A DNA stretch of 64,000 nt from Populus alba (Eukaryota > Streptophyta > Magnoliopsida > Malpighiales > Salicaceae): assembly GCF_005239225.2 (NCBI RefSeq), contig NC_133289.1:2673501-2737500 (forward strand). The letters are read 5' to 3'. The notes under the pieces were generated by a model, which made no database searches, had not been told where the DNA came from, and saw only the letters and a list, made by a program, of their open reading frames with translations. A program made the translations under genes and the position numbers. Position 1 is the stretch's first letter; each line of letters opens with the position of its first letter. This document shows, piece by piece, positions 46,891 to 58,260 of the stretch.

Positions 46891-49287
46891 TGATTAATAT
46901 CTTTCATGTTCTTGTCTTAGTCTCCTTTTAATCTTTTTTTTTTTTTGGAATATTCTTAGGTGTTGCAGGCTTGTGATGTAGTCTGGTTAATCTCTATTGT
47001 GTGGGTTTGTTTGTTTTAGTGTAAACCCCAAAGAATTGAAGGGAAAAAAAAAAGGGAAACGTATTTGTGTGATTTAGTCTGGGTTTTTAACTGGTCTAGG
47101 GTTTTAGGATATTCTCAGTCTCCTACATGGGATCATATCTTACATGTAAGGGGATCATAGAGCAGAAGAATCTAAGAATCTGAACTGAAGATGACGAAGA
47201 AGATCAGAAATCTTTGGACGTTGTATGACTATGGTGTCTGTAAAAGCAAAAACCTCATGTGAGTTTCCAAGTAGAGTTGAAGAGTATTTGTCAGTGTGTA
47301 GTACAAGGCATGTCAATCTCCTACATAGATTTCATATGATTGTCTTCTGTAATGATATTTGGCAGTACAAGGCATGTCTTTTTCTACTCTTCTTCAATGT
47401 ATGTGTAGAACTGGAGTTCCATTATTGAGCATTTTGTCTTTTATGTACACTGATTTTAAAGAAAGCAAGAGAAGGAAAAGATTTTGAAGTTATTGTAGAC
47501 TGGTTGTGTTAGATGCGTTCCCAGAATTTGCAGTTAAGGAGTATTAAATTGCAGTGAAAGAGATTGAATAGGACTGTAGAGAACAAGAGTTCCTGCAAGA
47601 GAACTTAATTACGGTTTTGTTTTTTTGGAGTTTTTTTTTTTTTTTTGTTTAAATAGCTCATTCATACCAAAAAATATATTTAGCAAACTAGAAAACTAAA
47701 AAAATATTAGACAAATAACACATTTCAATAAGCTGTGTTGTTCCCATGATAGAAACGGCACAACTCTATTGAAATCTATTTTTTTTTTTTTTTTTTTAAG
47801 TTGGATCGATAGCGTAAAAGCAGCCTTCAATTTTTTATTTTTTTTTGAAGGTTGGCTATATCCAATCTTTATAATTTTTACTATTTTTAAAGCTGTTTGT
47901 CTTGATTATCATCAACCAGAAGTGTAATCTTTCAATTTTTTTTTTTTGTATCAAGTAGAAGTTCCGTTAAGTTTTACTTCCAAACTGATATATTTTTTTT
48001 TTGTTTCTAGTGTGAATAGAACTCAATTACTTTCAAACAACATTAATTAGGTATGCTAATTAATTAACTTCAACGATGTTGAAGATGATCTTGCTAGTTA
48101 CTTTTATTCTCCATGCTCAGGCATGTCTTCTCATCTTTTCTTCTTTTCTCTTTTTAATGTTTTTTAATTAATATACTTTATGATTTTGATTTTTCTTTTT
48201 TCTTCTTAGCTTCACTCGCAACAACATTAAGATAAGATTTTTTTTTTGTTTTTTTTTGCATTATATTTGTTTTTTTTTAATTCTTCTGTTCTTAATAATT
48301 GTATAAATGTTGTTGTAGGATTTGTTTTTTCATATGAGATCAATTTTGTTGGATTTTTTTTTTGATTTCAATTAAATTCTTTTATTTGTTGCTAGATTAT
48401 GGTTTTGAAATAGGTTTTCTAGGTCATGTAAATTTTTTTTAGTTGATTTATTTATTTGTTGTTGTTTATTTTTTTGTGTTAGTTATTTGTTGCAAATTTG
48501 TTTGAGTTGATTTTATTTTTAATTTTTCCAAGCAACTTAGTTCCAAGTGTTATGGAGTGTTGATTTATATTAATTTAATTATTTTCTAGTTCTATTAAAT
48601 ATATTTTTTAAAAAATATTTTTAAATAATTAATCACTGACAGAATTGCAGACAATTTTTTTATTGGTTATATGACAAGCTTCTTGAGAGAAATACTGACA
48701 GAATGAAACAAGTAATTTTTTTAGGCACTTATCCCATTAGTAAATCTATCGGTAATAAATATAATTTTTATTACCGAACATAATCATTGACAGACCAATA
48801 ATTACTAACGAGAGTTTTATCGACGGAGCATTAACATCCATGATCCTGTTGGTAAATTTATTACCAACAGAATGATAGTATAAATATCGATGGAAAATTC
48901 CATTAGTAAATATAAGAATTCTATAATGATTTATTTATTTTTTAAATAAACAAGTCTTCTTAATGATTGTTTTAAGGAGAATCTTAGGCTGAGTCGACTC
49001 CAAAGTTAGTTCTTATAATCATCCTCTGTATTTTAATATTGTCTTGTAAGGTTTAGTCCTTTCATAAGTAAAGCAAACAAAAGGAATCAATGGTTTTGTG
49101 ATATCGTTCATATTGGACTTGTGAGCATTGACCCTACTTAGATCTTGAACGAGCCACAGAAATGACACTTCCTAAGCAAAATGAGAGGGTCAAAGGTCAC
49201 AAAACCTATTGGAGCCCACATGAAATGGAGACAAAGCATCGCATATCATGTATATATAGTTTCTCTTTGATTATACCACAACTAAAG
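46891..49287. other. bHLH30-like 3' region and T-rich intergenic DNA
   Basis: The first few hundred bases are likely 3' untranslated sequence. The stretch 47620-48540 is strongly T-rich on the plus strand with no genes. A possible CACTA-type remnant is listed separately. The frame at 49162-49425 runs into the 404-bp duplication. Confidence 0.4.
48620..48930. repeat. Possible CACTA-type transposon remnant (subterminal repeats)
   Basis: Recurring phrases of the type ATCGGTAATAAAT, TTATCGACGGAGC, GTTGGTAAATTTATTACC and ATCGATGGAAAATTCCATTAG resemble the inverted subterminal repeats of plant CACTA elements (CCGACGGAA-type). No CACTA end or transposase is present, so this is a weak call. Confidence 0.35.
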
Positions 49288-49691
49288 GGAAATCTGCCGA
49301 TGAAGTTGTCAATTCATATTGGTGTGAATGTTAACCTAGCCGCAACAAGGAGGGTTCTTCTGCGATTTGAAAATCTGTTGGGGTTTGAAGTTCTGATTAA
49401 TGGAAAAAATATTGTCTTTATATGATTCAAGTCGTTGCTTTTCTCTCAAAAAAGTATCTACTTTAATTTTTGTCGACATGGTTACAAAATTTCTATCAAG
49501 CACTCCTTGAAATTTATGCTTTTATGTTCTCGATTATGCACACATAATAATACCCCTTTAAGCTCTTAGAGAGACAAGAAAAATTGCCTTTAAGATTTTT
49601 CTTACCAAGTACAATCCAAAACACATTCATGTTAGATGTGTATTGGACTGTAATAAAATCTAATTCATATCGCCTAGAACATATACACTTA
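49288..49691 (+). repeat. 404-bp direct repeat, copy A
   Basis: From GGAAATCTGCCGATGAAG to CATATACACTTA this segment is repeated at 57857-58260 with equal length and only about ten mismatches, roughly 98% identity. It does not start with TG or end with CA, so it is not an LTR. A short open stretch (KLSIHIGVNVNLAATRRVLL) is present but has no start and no homology I recognise. Confidence 0.9.
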
Positions 49692-49997
49692 CAAAATAAT
49701 TAGAATACAAGGTATTAATTATATCTCGTTTTTCATAATCAGATTTTCACCTCACCTTCTCTAGCAGAATAATTTTATATTGTATATTTATTCATTAAAC
49801 ACACACCCAATATCAATTTGTCTAACTCCGACGACCACCGGAAAACTATCACCAGGTAATGAGTCTAAGTTTTAACTAATTCATTTTGATACTCAAATAT
49901 TCAACAGAGACTTAATCTTAAGCTTCGCCATTTTAATTCTTCAGTATTGAAGAACTTAGCCAATTGTAACATATAATTAACAACAAAGTTATTAAAT

Positions 49998-50208
49998 CCT
50001 AGTTGGATTTCATGTTGAATATGTTAATCGGGCCCCTCTAAATGATATATTTAGCATCAATTAAATTAAGTTTTGATCAAATCTATTAAGTCAAACTAAA
50101 CCCTAGTTGGATTATATGTTGAATATGTTAATTGGGCCACTCTAAATGATATTGTTTCAAAACAATAGTATTTTATTTAGCATCAATTAAATTAAGTTTT
50201 GATCAAAT
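49998..50208 (+). repeat. Tandem duplication of about 104 bp
   Basis: CCTAGTTGGATTTCATGTTG (49998) recurs at 50102 as CCTAGTTGGATTATATGTTG. Both units continue through AATATGTTAATYGGGCC, CTCTAAATGATAT and ATTTAGCATCAATTAAATTA to TTTTGATCAAATC. The second unit carries an extra 24-bp stretch near 50152-50178 containing the palindrome TTGTTTCAAAACAA. Confidence 0.8.
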
Positions 50209-51353
50209 CAATCACTTTATTTTTTTTTGAAAAACTTAATTTGGGCTGAAATCCTAAAGCCGGGTTTGATTTAGTAATTATCAATAAGAGAACCATGTGG
50301 TTATTAATCATCCTCATCATCATCCAACCTCGTCGTCATAATTTGACCATTTGTTTAAAGTGTATGCAGTTTCCTCCACTTTATAGGCATACAGCATCTG
50401 CAAATTCTGGAGATAGAATAGAGAGAAGCGTGCAAAAAGGAGTGCCAGCAAAAAGAGTTCAATCATGGACAGAGATAAAAGAGGTTTAGCCTTTGAATTC
50501 AACGTGCTTGATCGTGCGTGGGTAGGGGACTCATTTTCCTTTTCTTCATCCCTCTTTCTTTATTTTTCCACGAGGAGACAAATGCATCGTGTAGGAGTTG
50601 GCTTTGTCGGGGACGTGCCTTTCTCTCTCGCACATTTTTCTGTCACTGCCGCCCTAGCGTGCTGCCTTTTGCGTGCTCTTGCTCTCGCTGTTTACTTTTT
50701 TGTTTCACTGTTTTGTTCTCTCTTCAAGCAATCATTACACTCATTCCCTTTTCTCCTTCTTGGAGCTCGGGCTAATTCTTGATTTGTTTAGGGATGGCCA
50801 TTTAAGTGTACCTCTGTTTTTTTGTCCTTTTGTTCTCTTGATGCTGGGTTTTTGGCACTTGTTTTAATCTTGGACAAATTTTATTCATTCATTCATTCTT
50901 GAGATTGCCTAGCTTCGTGAGGACTAGGTATCATAGACTCCTAGTTGTGAGGCCTGGCAAGGCCCCAGGTTAAGGTCTAAGTAGTAATAAACTAGACGAA
51001 GGCTCCATCTCACCCCATTGGCTGTGTTACTGTTATAGAATATTTTTAACCTGTAAATATAATTAATTAATTTTTTTTAAATCATGGCTCAAATTTGAAA
51101 AATTAAATGAGGTATAAATCAATAATGTTATATATTTATAAAAATATATAAAATAGAGATTGAGTTTTCTTAAATGACGTATAAGAATGAATGTTGAAGA
51201 CTTAACTATGATACATTTAAATACTATGCTTCTCAATTTTTATTAAATATAAAATGCAAAAACATGAACATATATTAATACATTAGTAAAATTCACAAGG
51301 ATGAATATTGAAAAATTAGAAAATACATTGTGTAAGAGGTTTAGGTAAAATAG
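50209..51353. other. Intergenic, GC-richer patch with unsupported ORFs
   Basis: 50460-50800 is richer in GC and holds overlapping frames (50465-50782 and 50518-50775) full of Phe, Leu and Ser. These frames look like translation of CT-rich DNA. No domain or splice pattern supports a gene. The stretch may be a leader or promoter relic. Confidence 0.35.
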
Positions 51354-52169
51354 TGTGCCAATAAATACACATTGCCTAGAATTTGAAAAAAAAAAAGATA
51401 GTGTTAGCTTGCGAGGACAACAACAAATTCAAGATATCGTGTAATGATTCGTGTGAGCAATGGATTATTGGCTTGACATGAACATGAGACTTGGATAATG
51501 AACTATCTAAACTTGCAAGAAATACATCAGAACTGGTAGTAAGTGGTTGACTATTAGACATTTAGCTAGTGGGAGAAAGTGGTAGTTGAGTTGTGGAAAA
51601 TTTCAGTGGTTTTTAGACATGGCTAGTCAAGGAGAAGACTATCCAAATCGTAGGTGAAAGGCTATCAAACATGGGGTTTGATTGAGAATGCTCTAAAAAG
51701 TCACTAAGTTTATGGAAACATAGGAGAAACTGTTCAACACTTACTGGAACGAGGCTACTAAGTTCAAAGAGTACATAAGGGAGAAACTACCCCCACTATA
51801 TCCTAAAAAACAAAGATGGTAGCTTTGCCTTGTAACTTCCTTGAAATTTTGTATAAATAGGCTTGAAATCCTTTGGTGTGTAGTGTGCAAGTTTTGTGTA
51901 TAGCACACATAAGTGTATTATGTATTTCCTTTGTTAATGTGTTAATAAAGTTTAAGAATTTTCCTGTATGTGTTATGCACTATTATGTTTTGTTTCTTAT
52001 GTTAATTTTGCTTGTTTATTACAAGTTAAAGTATGAGAACCTATTTAAGAGAGTGAAACACATAGTTATAGGCAAACATGAGCGAAAAGGTGAGGAAAGG
52101 CTTAGTTTAGTGGGATTAGATTGCTGCATAAAGGATGGAATCTTGAGTGAAATGTTTATCCATGTGACA
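51354..52169 (+). repeat. 5' LTR of the chromovirus
   Basis: It opens TGTGCCAATAAATACAC and aligns in order with the 3' copy starting TGTGCTAATGAATGC at 54568. Shared blocks include ACAACAA, GTGTGAGC, TTGGCTTGACATGAACA and TTGTATAAATAGGCTTG near the promoter (a TATA-like TATAAATAG at 51852-51860). It ends CATGTGACA at 52169, two bases before the primer-binding site. Confidence 0.75.
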
Positions 52170-52171
52170 AG

Positions 52172-52183
52172 TGGTATTTGAGC
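52172..52183 (+). other. Primer-binding site (initiator Met tRNA type)
   Basis: TGGTATTTGAGC matches the common plant site TGGTATCAGAGC at 10 of 12 bases and lies 2 bp after the LTR end. Confidence 0.7.
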
Positions 52184-52199
52184 ATGGTTGTTTCCAAAA

Positions 52200-53280
52200 C
52201 TATGCAACTTGATAGGTTATGCCAGCATGTATGTAAGTAATTCAAAAAAGACTTACTCAAATTAAAGGTATGATCGGATCAATCGAAGAGGGTAAAAATC
52301 ATTCTATTCTTGTCAGGTTAAAGAAAACCATTGAAAGCACTGAAATGGTTGAGGGTTTGTATATCGATTTGGCATTATAGACAAACCATATATTAGAGGC
52401 CTTTGAGGAATTGATTGCCATTTTAAAAAAGACAATAACAAACACTAATGATGGGTTAAGTCATTCAAAGCTTAAACTACCAAAACCAAAAGTTTTTGGT
52501 GGGGAGAGAAGTTTTAAGGAACTTAGAATTTTATGTGAGATATGGAACAATGTTTCATTGTGGATAAGATTGGTATGGATGACCAAGTCGATCGATATCA
52601 TCATGATATATCTCATGGGTGATGTTAAGCTGTTGTTGAGATTGAGGACAAAAAAGAACTTGAATGCTAGATGTCCAAAGATTAAGACATGGGATCATCT
52701 CAAGTAAGAATTGAAAGAGTAGTTTCTACCAAACAATACTTCATGAGTTGCAAGGAAAGAATTAAAAAAGCTTCAGCCTAAGAAGTCAATTTAGAAGTAT
52801 GTTAAAAGCTTTAATTCATTAATTCTCGACATTAAGAATATGTAAGAAAAAAACAATGTCTTCAACTTCATGTTGGGTCTCCATTCTTGGGCACAAGTTG
52901 AACTAAGATGATAAGAGGTATAAGATTTGTCTTCCGCTAATGCTGCTGCTAATAGTTTGGTTGATTTCAAGGTTATCATTAGAGAAGGCTATGTGTCAAC
53001 TTCCTCTAAATCTAAGATGAAGGACAAAAAGGACAAGAAAAAGAGGAAGTTTGGTGGAGGTAAATCAAAGTCTACCACGAATAAGGGCAAGATTAAGCCA
53101 TCGAGCGGACAAGGTTAAGATGTTAAACCAAACTTTCCTTGTTTTATTTATAATGGATCACACTTTGTTAGAGAATGTTTAAAGATGGAAAAAATCAATG
53201 CCATTCTAGTTAAAAAGGGTAACAAAGATGAAGAAAAGGTCTCAATTATTGCAATTGATAATGTTTTGTGAAAGGGTGGA
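52200..53280 (+). pseudogene. Gag pseudogene with altered zinc knuckle
   Basis: Broken frames give gag-like text: ELIAILKKTITNTNDGLSHS, then KLKLPKPKVFGGERSFKEL, SAKE-type linker sequence, and SANAAANSLVDFK. After a basic stretch (KDKKDKKKRKFGGGKSKS) the nucleic-acid-binding knuckle reads CFIYNGSHFVREC near 53130-53175, where the second zinc-binding Cys is Tyr. Several stops interrupt it. Confidence 0.75.
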
Positions 53281-53339
53281 TAAGTGTTTCTTGTGGTAGT
53301 GATGGATGACAAAGCAAATATATATGAGAAAGTACCAAA

Positions 53340-54520
53340 TATTGTTGTTCATGTGTTAAAGGAGTATATGGTTGTGATGCCACTTGAGTTGCCGAAGAAA
53401 TATCCACCTAGAAGGGCTATTAGCCATTGAATTGAGTTGGTGCCAGGATCAAAGCCATCATCTCAACCCTTTTATCAAATGTCACCTACGAAATTTGTAG
53501 AATTAAGGAAGCAATTTGGAGAGTTGATTGATGATGGATTTATCCTTTCAAAGCTCTACATAGTGCTCCTATTTTGGCCAAGTGTGCGGTGTTTGTTACC
53601 ACCCTAATAATATGTATAACATAGGTTATTGTTGGGTTGTTCTATCAAAATATGGTGAAGTATTTTGGAGTGCTTGCAAATATTGTTAGTGATCATGATG
53701 TACGATTTAATGGAAGGTTTTGGACAACTTTATCCAACTTTATAAGGACGAGATTGAAGTTTTATACTGCCAACCATCCACAAATGTGTAGATGAAAAAG
53801 ATAAATGATTAGTTTGAGAAATATTTGAGACATTAAATGACAACAATGTAGTAAAACTGATTGGAATTGTTAAAAAGTGCATAATTCTGCTATGAGATCC
53901 ATAGATCCTGAAAAACAAAAGCTAGTTCATTTGATTTGGTTTTGGGGACACATTCATAAACTCCTGTAATGATTGTTACGCAAAACTTCGATGGGAAAAG
54001 TGTTTTGGAAAGACAATAATTATTTGAGCAAGCCCAAGACATCTTGAGTAAGGCAAAAAAGAAGAAGATAAAGTATACTGACTAGAAACAAAGATTGTTG
54101 GAATTGAGTGAGGGTGATAAGGCGTTGCTTAAATTAACTTCATAAATTTAGAAGAAAGTTATGGAGAAGTCGAAGCATTAAGGCTTGGTGCCAAGATATA
54201 AACCTTTAGAAATCATGAAAAAAAAAGTGTTGCTGCCCATTGATTAAAGTTTTCAAAGCAACTAAAGCTTTATCCAACTTTTCATATAAGTTATTTGATA
54301 CTTTTCTATGAAGACCAACGATTCATAAATAGTTTGACAATAGTATTGTTAAAAATATAGATTATTGTCAATTTGGCCAACATATATAGGAAGAATGGAT
54401 AAATTGAATTTTTACTAAAATAGAAGAAAAACTTAGAGGTTTCGTGTGAAAAAAGACATAAATTTATGGTAATTCAAAGATAAAGTGCATGAATACTTCA
54501 CCTTTATTATGACAAGGACA
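53340..54520 (+). pseudogene. Fused pol remnant: start of RT joined to integrase end and chromodomain
   Basis: 53370-53560 reads MPLELPKKYPPRRAISH, a stop, IELVPGSKPSSQPFYQMSP and KQFGELIDDGFI, which is the entry to reverse transcriptase. From about 53640 it continues as integrase: VKYFGVLANIVSDHDVRFNG, RFWTTL, LFEQAQDILSKAK and GDKALLKLTS. Then IEFLLKWKK-like text near 54400 marks a decayed chromodomain. The catalytic YFDD, RNase H and early integrase are absent, so a deletion of a few kb is inferred. Confidence 0.75.
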
Positions 54521-54567
54521 CCAAGCTCTTCAAATGGGGTGGTTTGTTAAAAGACATAGTATGAGGG

Positions 54568-55170
54568 TGTGCTAATGAATGCATGCTATGTAGAATTCAA
54601 AAACAAAGGATTGTGTCAACTTGCATAGACAACAATGAGTTCAACAAGCATCATTTAATGATTTGTGTGAGCCATAGGTTCTTGGTTTGGCATGAACACG
54701 AGTCTTAGATAATTGACCATCTAAACAGACAAAAAGCATAGCTTATAGGAGAAATAGACAACAAAGTTATATGAAGTTTTAGAGGTTTTTAGATGTTGCT
54801 AGTTGAGGGGAAGATTGTCTAATTCATGGGTGATGGGTTGTCAAACATGGGGCATGATATAGAATGCTCTACAAAGTCACTAAGTTCATAGGGGACTATA
54901 ACACTTATTGAATAAGGACATTGAGTTCATAGAGAACATAAAGGAGAAGATGCTCTACCATGGCTTGAAAAATAAGGATGGCTGCTTTGCCTTGTAACTT
55001 CTATGATATTATGTATAAATAGGCTTGGAAGCTTTTTAATGTATATTATGCAAGTTTTGTGGATAACTCACACAAGTGTATTATTATGTATTTTCTTTGT
55101 TGATATGTTAATAAAGGTTAGCATTTTCCTGTATATGTTGTACACTATTCTATTTTATTGCTTGTGTATT
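54568..55170 (+). repeat. 3' LTR of the chromovirus, 3' truncated
   Basis: It follows a purine-rich GTATGAGGG and aligns with the 5' LTR up to about 55165 (TTGCTTGTGTATTTTAG). It then switches abruptly to reverse transcriptase coding sequence of another element. The last roughly 150-200 bp of the LTR are missing. Confidence 0.7.
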
Positions 55171-57255
55171 TTAGTCATTTATGGGCATATTTATAATGGT
55201 ATATTTTGATGACATACTAATTTATAGTCACACTGCCAGAGTCTTATTTGGAGCACCTATGAGTTGTTTTTATACATTGAAGAAGGAATAATTGTATGTT
55301 AATCGAAAGAAGTGTAAGTTCTTCACTGATATTGTTGTCTTTTTTGGTTTTATTGTATATATTGATAGTGTTCTGGCTAACAAAAGTAAGATTTATGTGA
55401 TTGTTAAGTGGCCGATGCCAAAAAACATCCATGTTGTTTGGAGTTTTCATGGCCTTGCATCTTTGTATAGAATATTCATTAGGAACTTCAGTTTATTTAC
55501 AACACCTATTACAAAGTGCCTAAAAGGATGTACATTTTAGTGGATAAATGGGGCTGAAAAAATTTTTTAGCTAATGAAACAGAATATGACTTGAGCTCTA
55601 GTTTTCACATTACCATACTTTCAGGAGCTGTTTGAAGTAAATTGTGATGCTTCTAGGGTAGGCATTAAAAGAGTTCTAAGCTAGAACTGGCACCTCATTG
55701 CCTTTTTCAGTGATAAACTATCCACCTTGACGAAGAACTATTCCACACATGGTCTAAACTTTTACATTGTTGTTTAGACACTAAAACATTAACAACATTA
55801 CCTTGTGTAGAAGAAGTTTATTTTAATTACTGATCATGAAGCTCTAAAGTATATAAATGGGCAACATAAACTGAGTTGTTAGCATGCGAAGTGGGTGTTG
55901 TTTTTGTAAGAGTTCACTTTTTCATTGAGAAGCCAATCAGGCAGCCTAAATAAGGTGGTTGATGCTTTCAGTTGATGGTAACCTTTCTTAATACTATACA
56001 CACTAAGATGCCAAGATTTGATACTTTCTGTGAGTTGTATTTAAGTGATTCCTCATTTGGTCATATAAATACCAAGTTATCAAAGTAAGGTAAATGAGAT
56101 AGCTTTGTGCTTTTAAATGGTTATGTTTTCTGTGGTTTGTAGATTTGTGTTCCAGTTTGTTCTTTGTGAGAGCATATCATCTATGAATTATATTATGAGA
56201 GAGATTTAGGATGAGATAAGTCACTAGCTCTAGTGTCCTCAAACTATTACTAGCTTAAGTAACTAGGTCAAGTTTCTAACTTTGTCAAGAGGTGTGCTGT
56301 TTCTCAGAGGTCTAAGAGGACCTTATCGAATGCTAGGATATACACCCCGTTACTAGTTCTTGATGCTCTATATCTAAACGTGAGCATGGATTTTATCTTA
56401 GGCCTACCCTGTACATAATAGGCCATGAATTCTGTTTTTGTTATTATCAACAAGTTCTCAAAGATAGCCTATTTTATAGTCTATTGAAAGACCATGGATG
56501 CATCTTGGGTTGTCGAACTTTAATCTAATAATGTGGTTTGTTTGCATGGCATGCTAAGATCCATCACTTTAGATTGGAATGTCAAATTCATGAGTAATTT
56601 CTGAAAGAGTTTGTAGGGAAGGATGGGAACTCAACTAAACTTTAGCAGTGCTTATCACCCTCATATAGATAGGTAAATAGAAATGGTTAATTGTAGCCTT
56701 GATAATTTACTACGAAGCCTAATTGGAGATAAGTCGAAGCAGTGGGATATAACATTGCTATAGGCGAAGTTTGCTTATAATAGGTCTCGGAATTGGACAA
56801 CCCAATTTAGTCCATTTTAGATCATCTATGGATAGAATCCTTCTAAAGTACTAGAGCTAATTCTTGTTCCCCATATTAGATGAGTAATCATCACATAGCT
56901 ACTAATATGAAAGATTACTTGCATGGCATTCATGAGAAGGTCAAGTGGACTATCAATAACAACAATGCCAAGTTTAAGGCCCTATCTGATACTCATCATA
57001 GAAGATTGGTGTTTGAGGTTAGTGATTTGGTATAGAAAGTCCTTACACGTGACAGGTTTCTAGTGGATGGGTATAACAAGTTGAAGAAAAGGAAGATAAG
57101 TCTTTGTGAGGTGTTGTAGAAGATAAATGACAATGTTAGAAGATTTGTCTTCCTTATCATATGAAGACTTTTATTGTCTTCAATGTCTAGCACTTGACTT
57201 CTTATTTAAAGGAGGAATAAAACTTGAGGACGAGTTCTCTTCAATCCAAGGAGAA
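55171..57255 (+). pseudogene. Second Ty3/gypsy pol pseudogene (RT from YFDD, RNase H, integrase)
   Basis: Frames open in the middle of reverse transcriptase: SFMGIFIMVYFDDILIYSH, then YVNRKKCKFFTDIVVFFGFI and SFHGLASLYRIFIRNFSLF. RNase H follows: EVNCDASRVGI, FFSDKLSTLTKNYSTHGL and LITDHEALKYINGQHKLS. Integrase follows: MDFILGLPCT, NRSRNWTTQFSPF and a C-terminal GVVEDK-like end. The order RT-RNase H-integrase is diagnostic of Ty3/gypsy. Numerous stops and shifts are present. The 5' half of the element is missing at the junction with the chromovirus LTR. Confidence 0.85.
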
Positions 57256-57856
57256 TGATATAGTCAGCTTGCAATAACGGGTGGTTTTGAGCGATCATGT
57301 ATGAGTTTGTCACAACTAAATGAGGATCTGCTTCATACATATTATATGGATTACCTAACATATATATATTTATGGATCAGTGAGATATGTCAAGGTTCAA
57401 GAGGAGGTCTGGTCGTGTCAGACCAGAATAACGGCTTAAAAGAACCATAACTTTTGATTTAATTATTGGATCGCACTTAAATTTTTACAATAGTTTTTAG
57501 GGGTTGTTTTCCCCATTATAACAACTGCGTAGCTATGTGAACCTTTAGATCTTTAGATATTGATAATCTCACCGAAGCCCCATGGATTTAGTATTTTTTA
57601 TGATTTTCCTTCTTATTTTCAAATTTCTTATTTATTCTGGATTTTATGCTTTTTTTCTATGTAATTTCAGATTTTTATTTTTATTTTCTAGTTGAGGTAG
57701 AGTTTCTGACCTATATTCAAGGGGCAAACTTTATTATCATTATTTTAAAGAAAATAAGCTTGTGAATTTAGGGCTCATATTTATAGCTATTTTCACCTGT
57801 TAAAATATCATGTGTTTTATATTTAATTATTATCTTCAGTTTCCGCCGCTGCATCA
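57256..57856 (+). repeat. 3' LTR of the second Ty3/gypsy element
   Basis: It begins TGATATAGTCAGC right after the purine-rich CAAGGAGAA and ends GCTGCATCA, giving TG...CA ends and 601 bp. No matching 5' LTR is present in the window. The next base starts copy B of the 404-bp repeat. Confidence 0.65.
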
Positions 57857-58260
57857 GGAAATCTGCCGATGAAGTTGTCAATTCTTATTGGTGTGAATGT
57901 TAACCTAGCCGCAACAAGGAGGGTTCTTCTGAGATTTGAAAATCTGTTGGGGTTTGAAGTTCTGATTAATGGAAAAAATATTGTCTTTATATGATTCAAG
58001 TCGTTGCTTTTCTCTCAAAAAAGTATCTACTTTAATTTTTGTCGACATGGTTACAAAATTTCTATCAAGCACTCCTTGAAATTTATGCTTTTATGTTCTC
58101 GATTATGCACACATAATAATACCCCTTTAAGCTCTTAGAGAGACAAAAAAAATTGCCTTTAAGATTTTTCTTACCAAGTACAATCCAAAACACATTCATG
58201 TTAGATGTGTATTAGACTGTAATAAAATCTAATTCATATAACTTAAAACATATACACTTA
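57857..58260 (+). repeat. 404-bp direct repeat, copy B
   Basis: This is a near-identical copy of 49288-49691. It differs at a handful of sites, mostly near the end (CATATCGCCTAGAAC against CATATAACTTAAAAC). It starts exactly where the preceding LTR ends. Confidence 0.9.

Larger units (their letters stand above)
51354..55170 (+). mobile_element. Ty3/gypsy chromovirus-type retrotransposon, internally deleted
   Basis: The layout is 5' LTR (51354-52169), primer-binding site (52172-52183), gag (about 52200-53280), a short reverse transcriptase start (53340-53565), integrase C-terminal half with chromodomain (53640-54520), polypurine tract (just before 54568) and a truncated 3' LTR (54568 to about 55170). 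The middle of pol (rest of reverse transcriptase, RNase H and integrase N-terminus) is missing. The LTRs are clearly diverged and all frames have stops, so it is old. Confidence 0.85.

Noticed and set aside
49162..49425. 87-codon ORF as a host gene
   Set aside because: It has no domain, and its second half lies in the 404-bp duplication, where copy B lacks the upstream part.
50465..50867. Overlapping hydrophobic ORFs, possibly membrane proteins
   Set aside because: Phe/Leu/Ser richness comes from CT-rich DNA, several frames are open at once, and there is no splice or homology support.
51354..57856. Endogenous pararetrovirus
   Set aside because: LTRs, a Met-tRNA primer site, a chromodomain and the RT-RNase H-integrase order identify Ty3/gypsy retrotransposons. 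No movement protein or coat-type region is seen.
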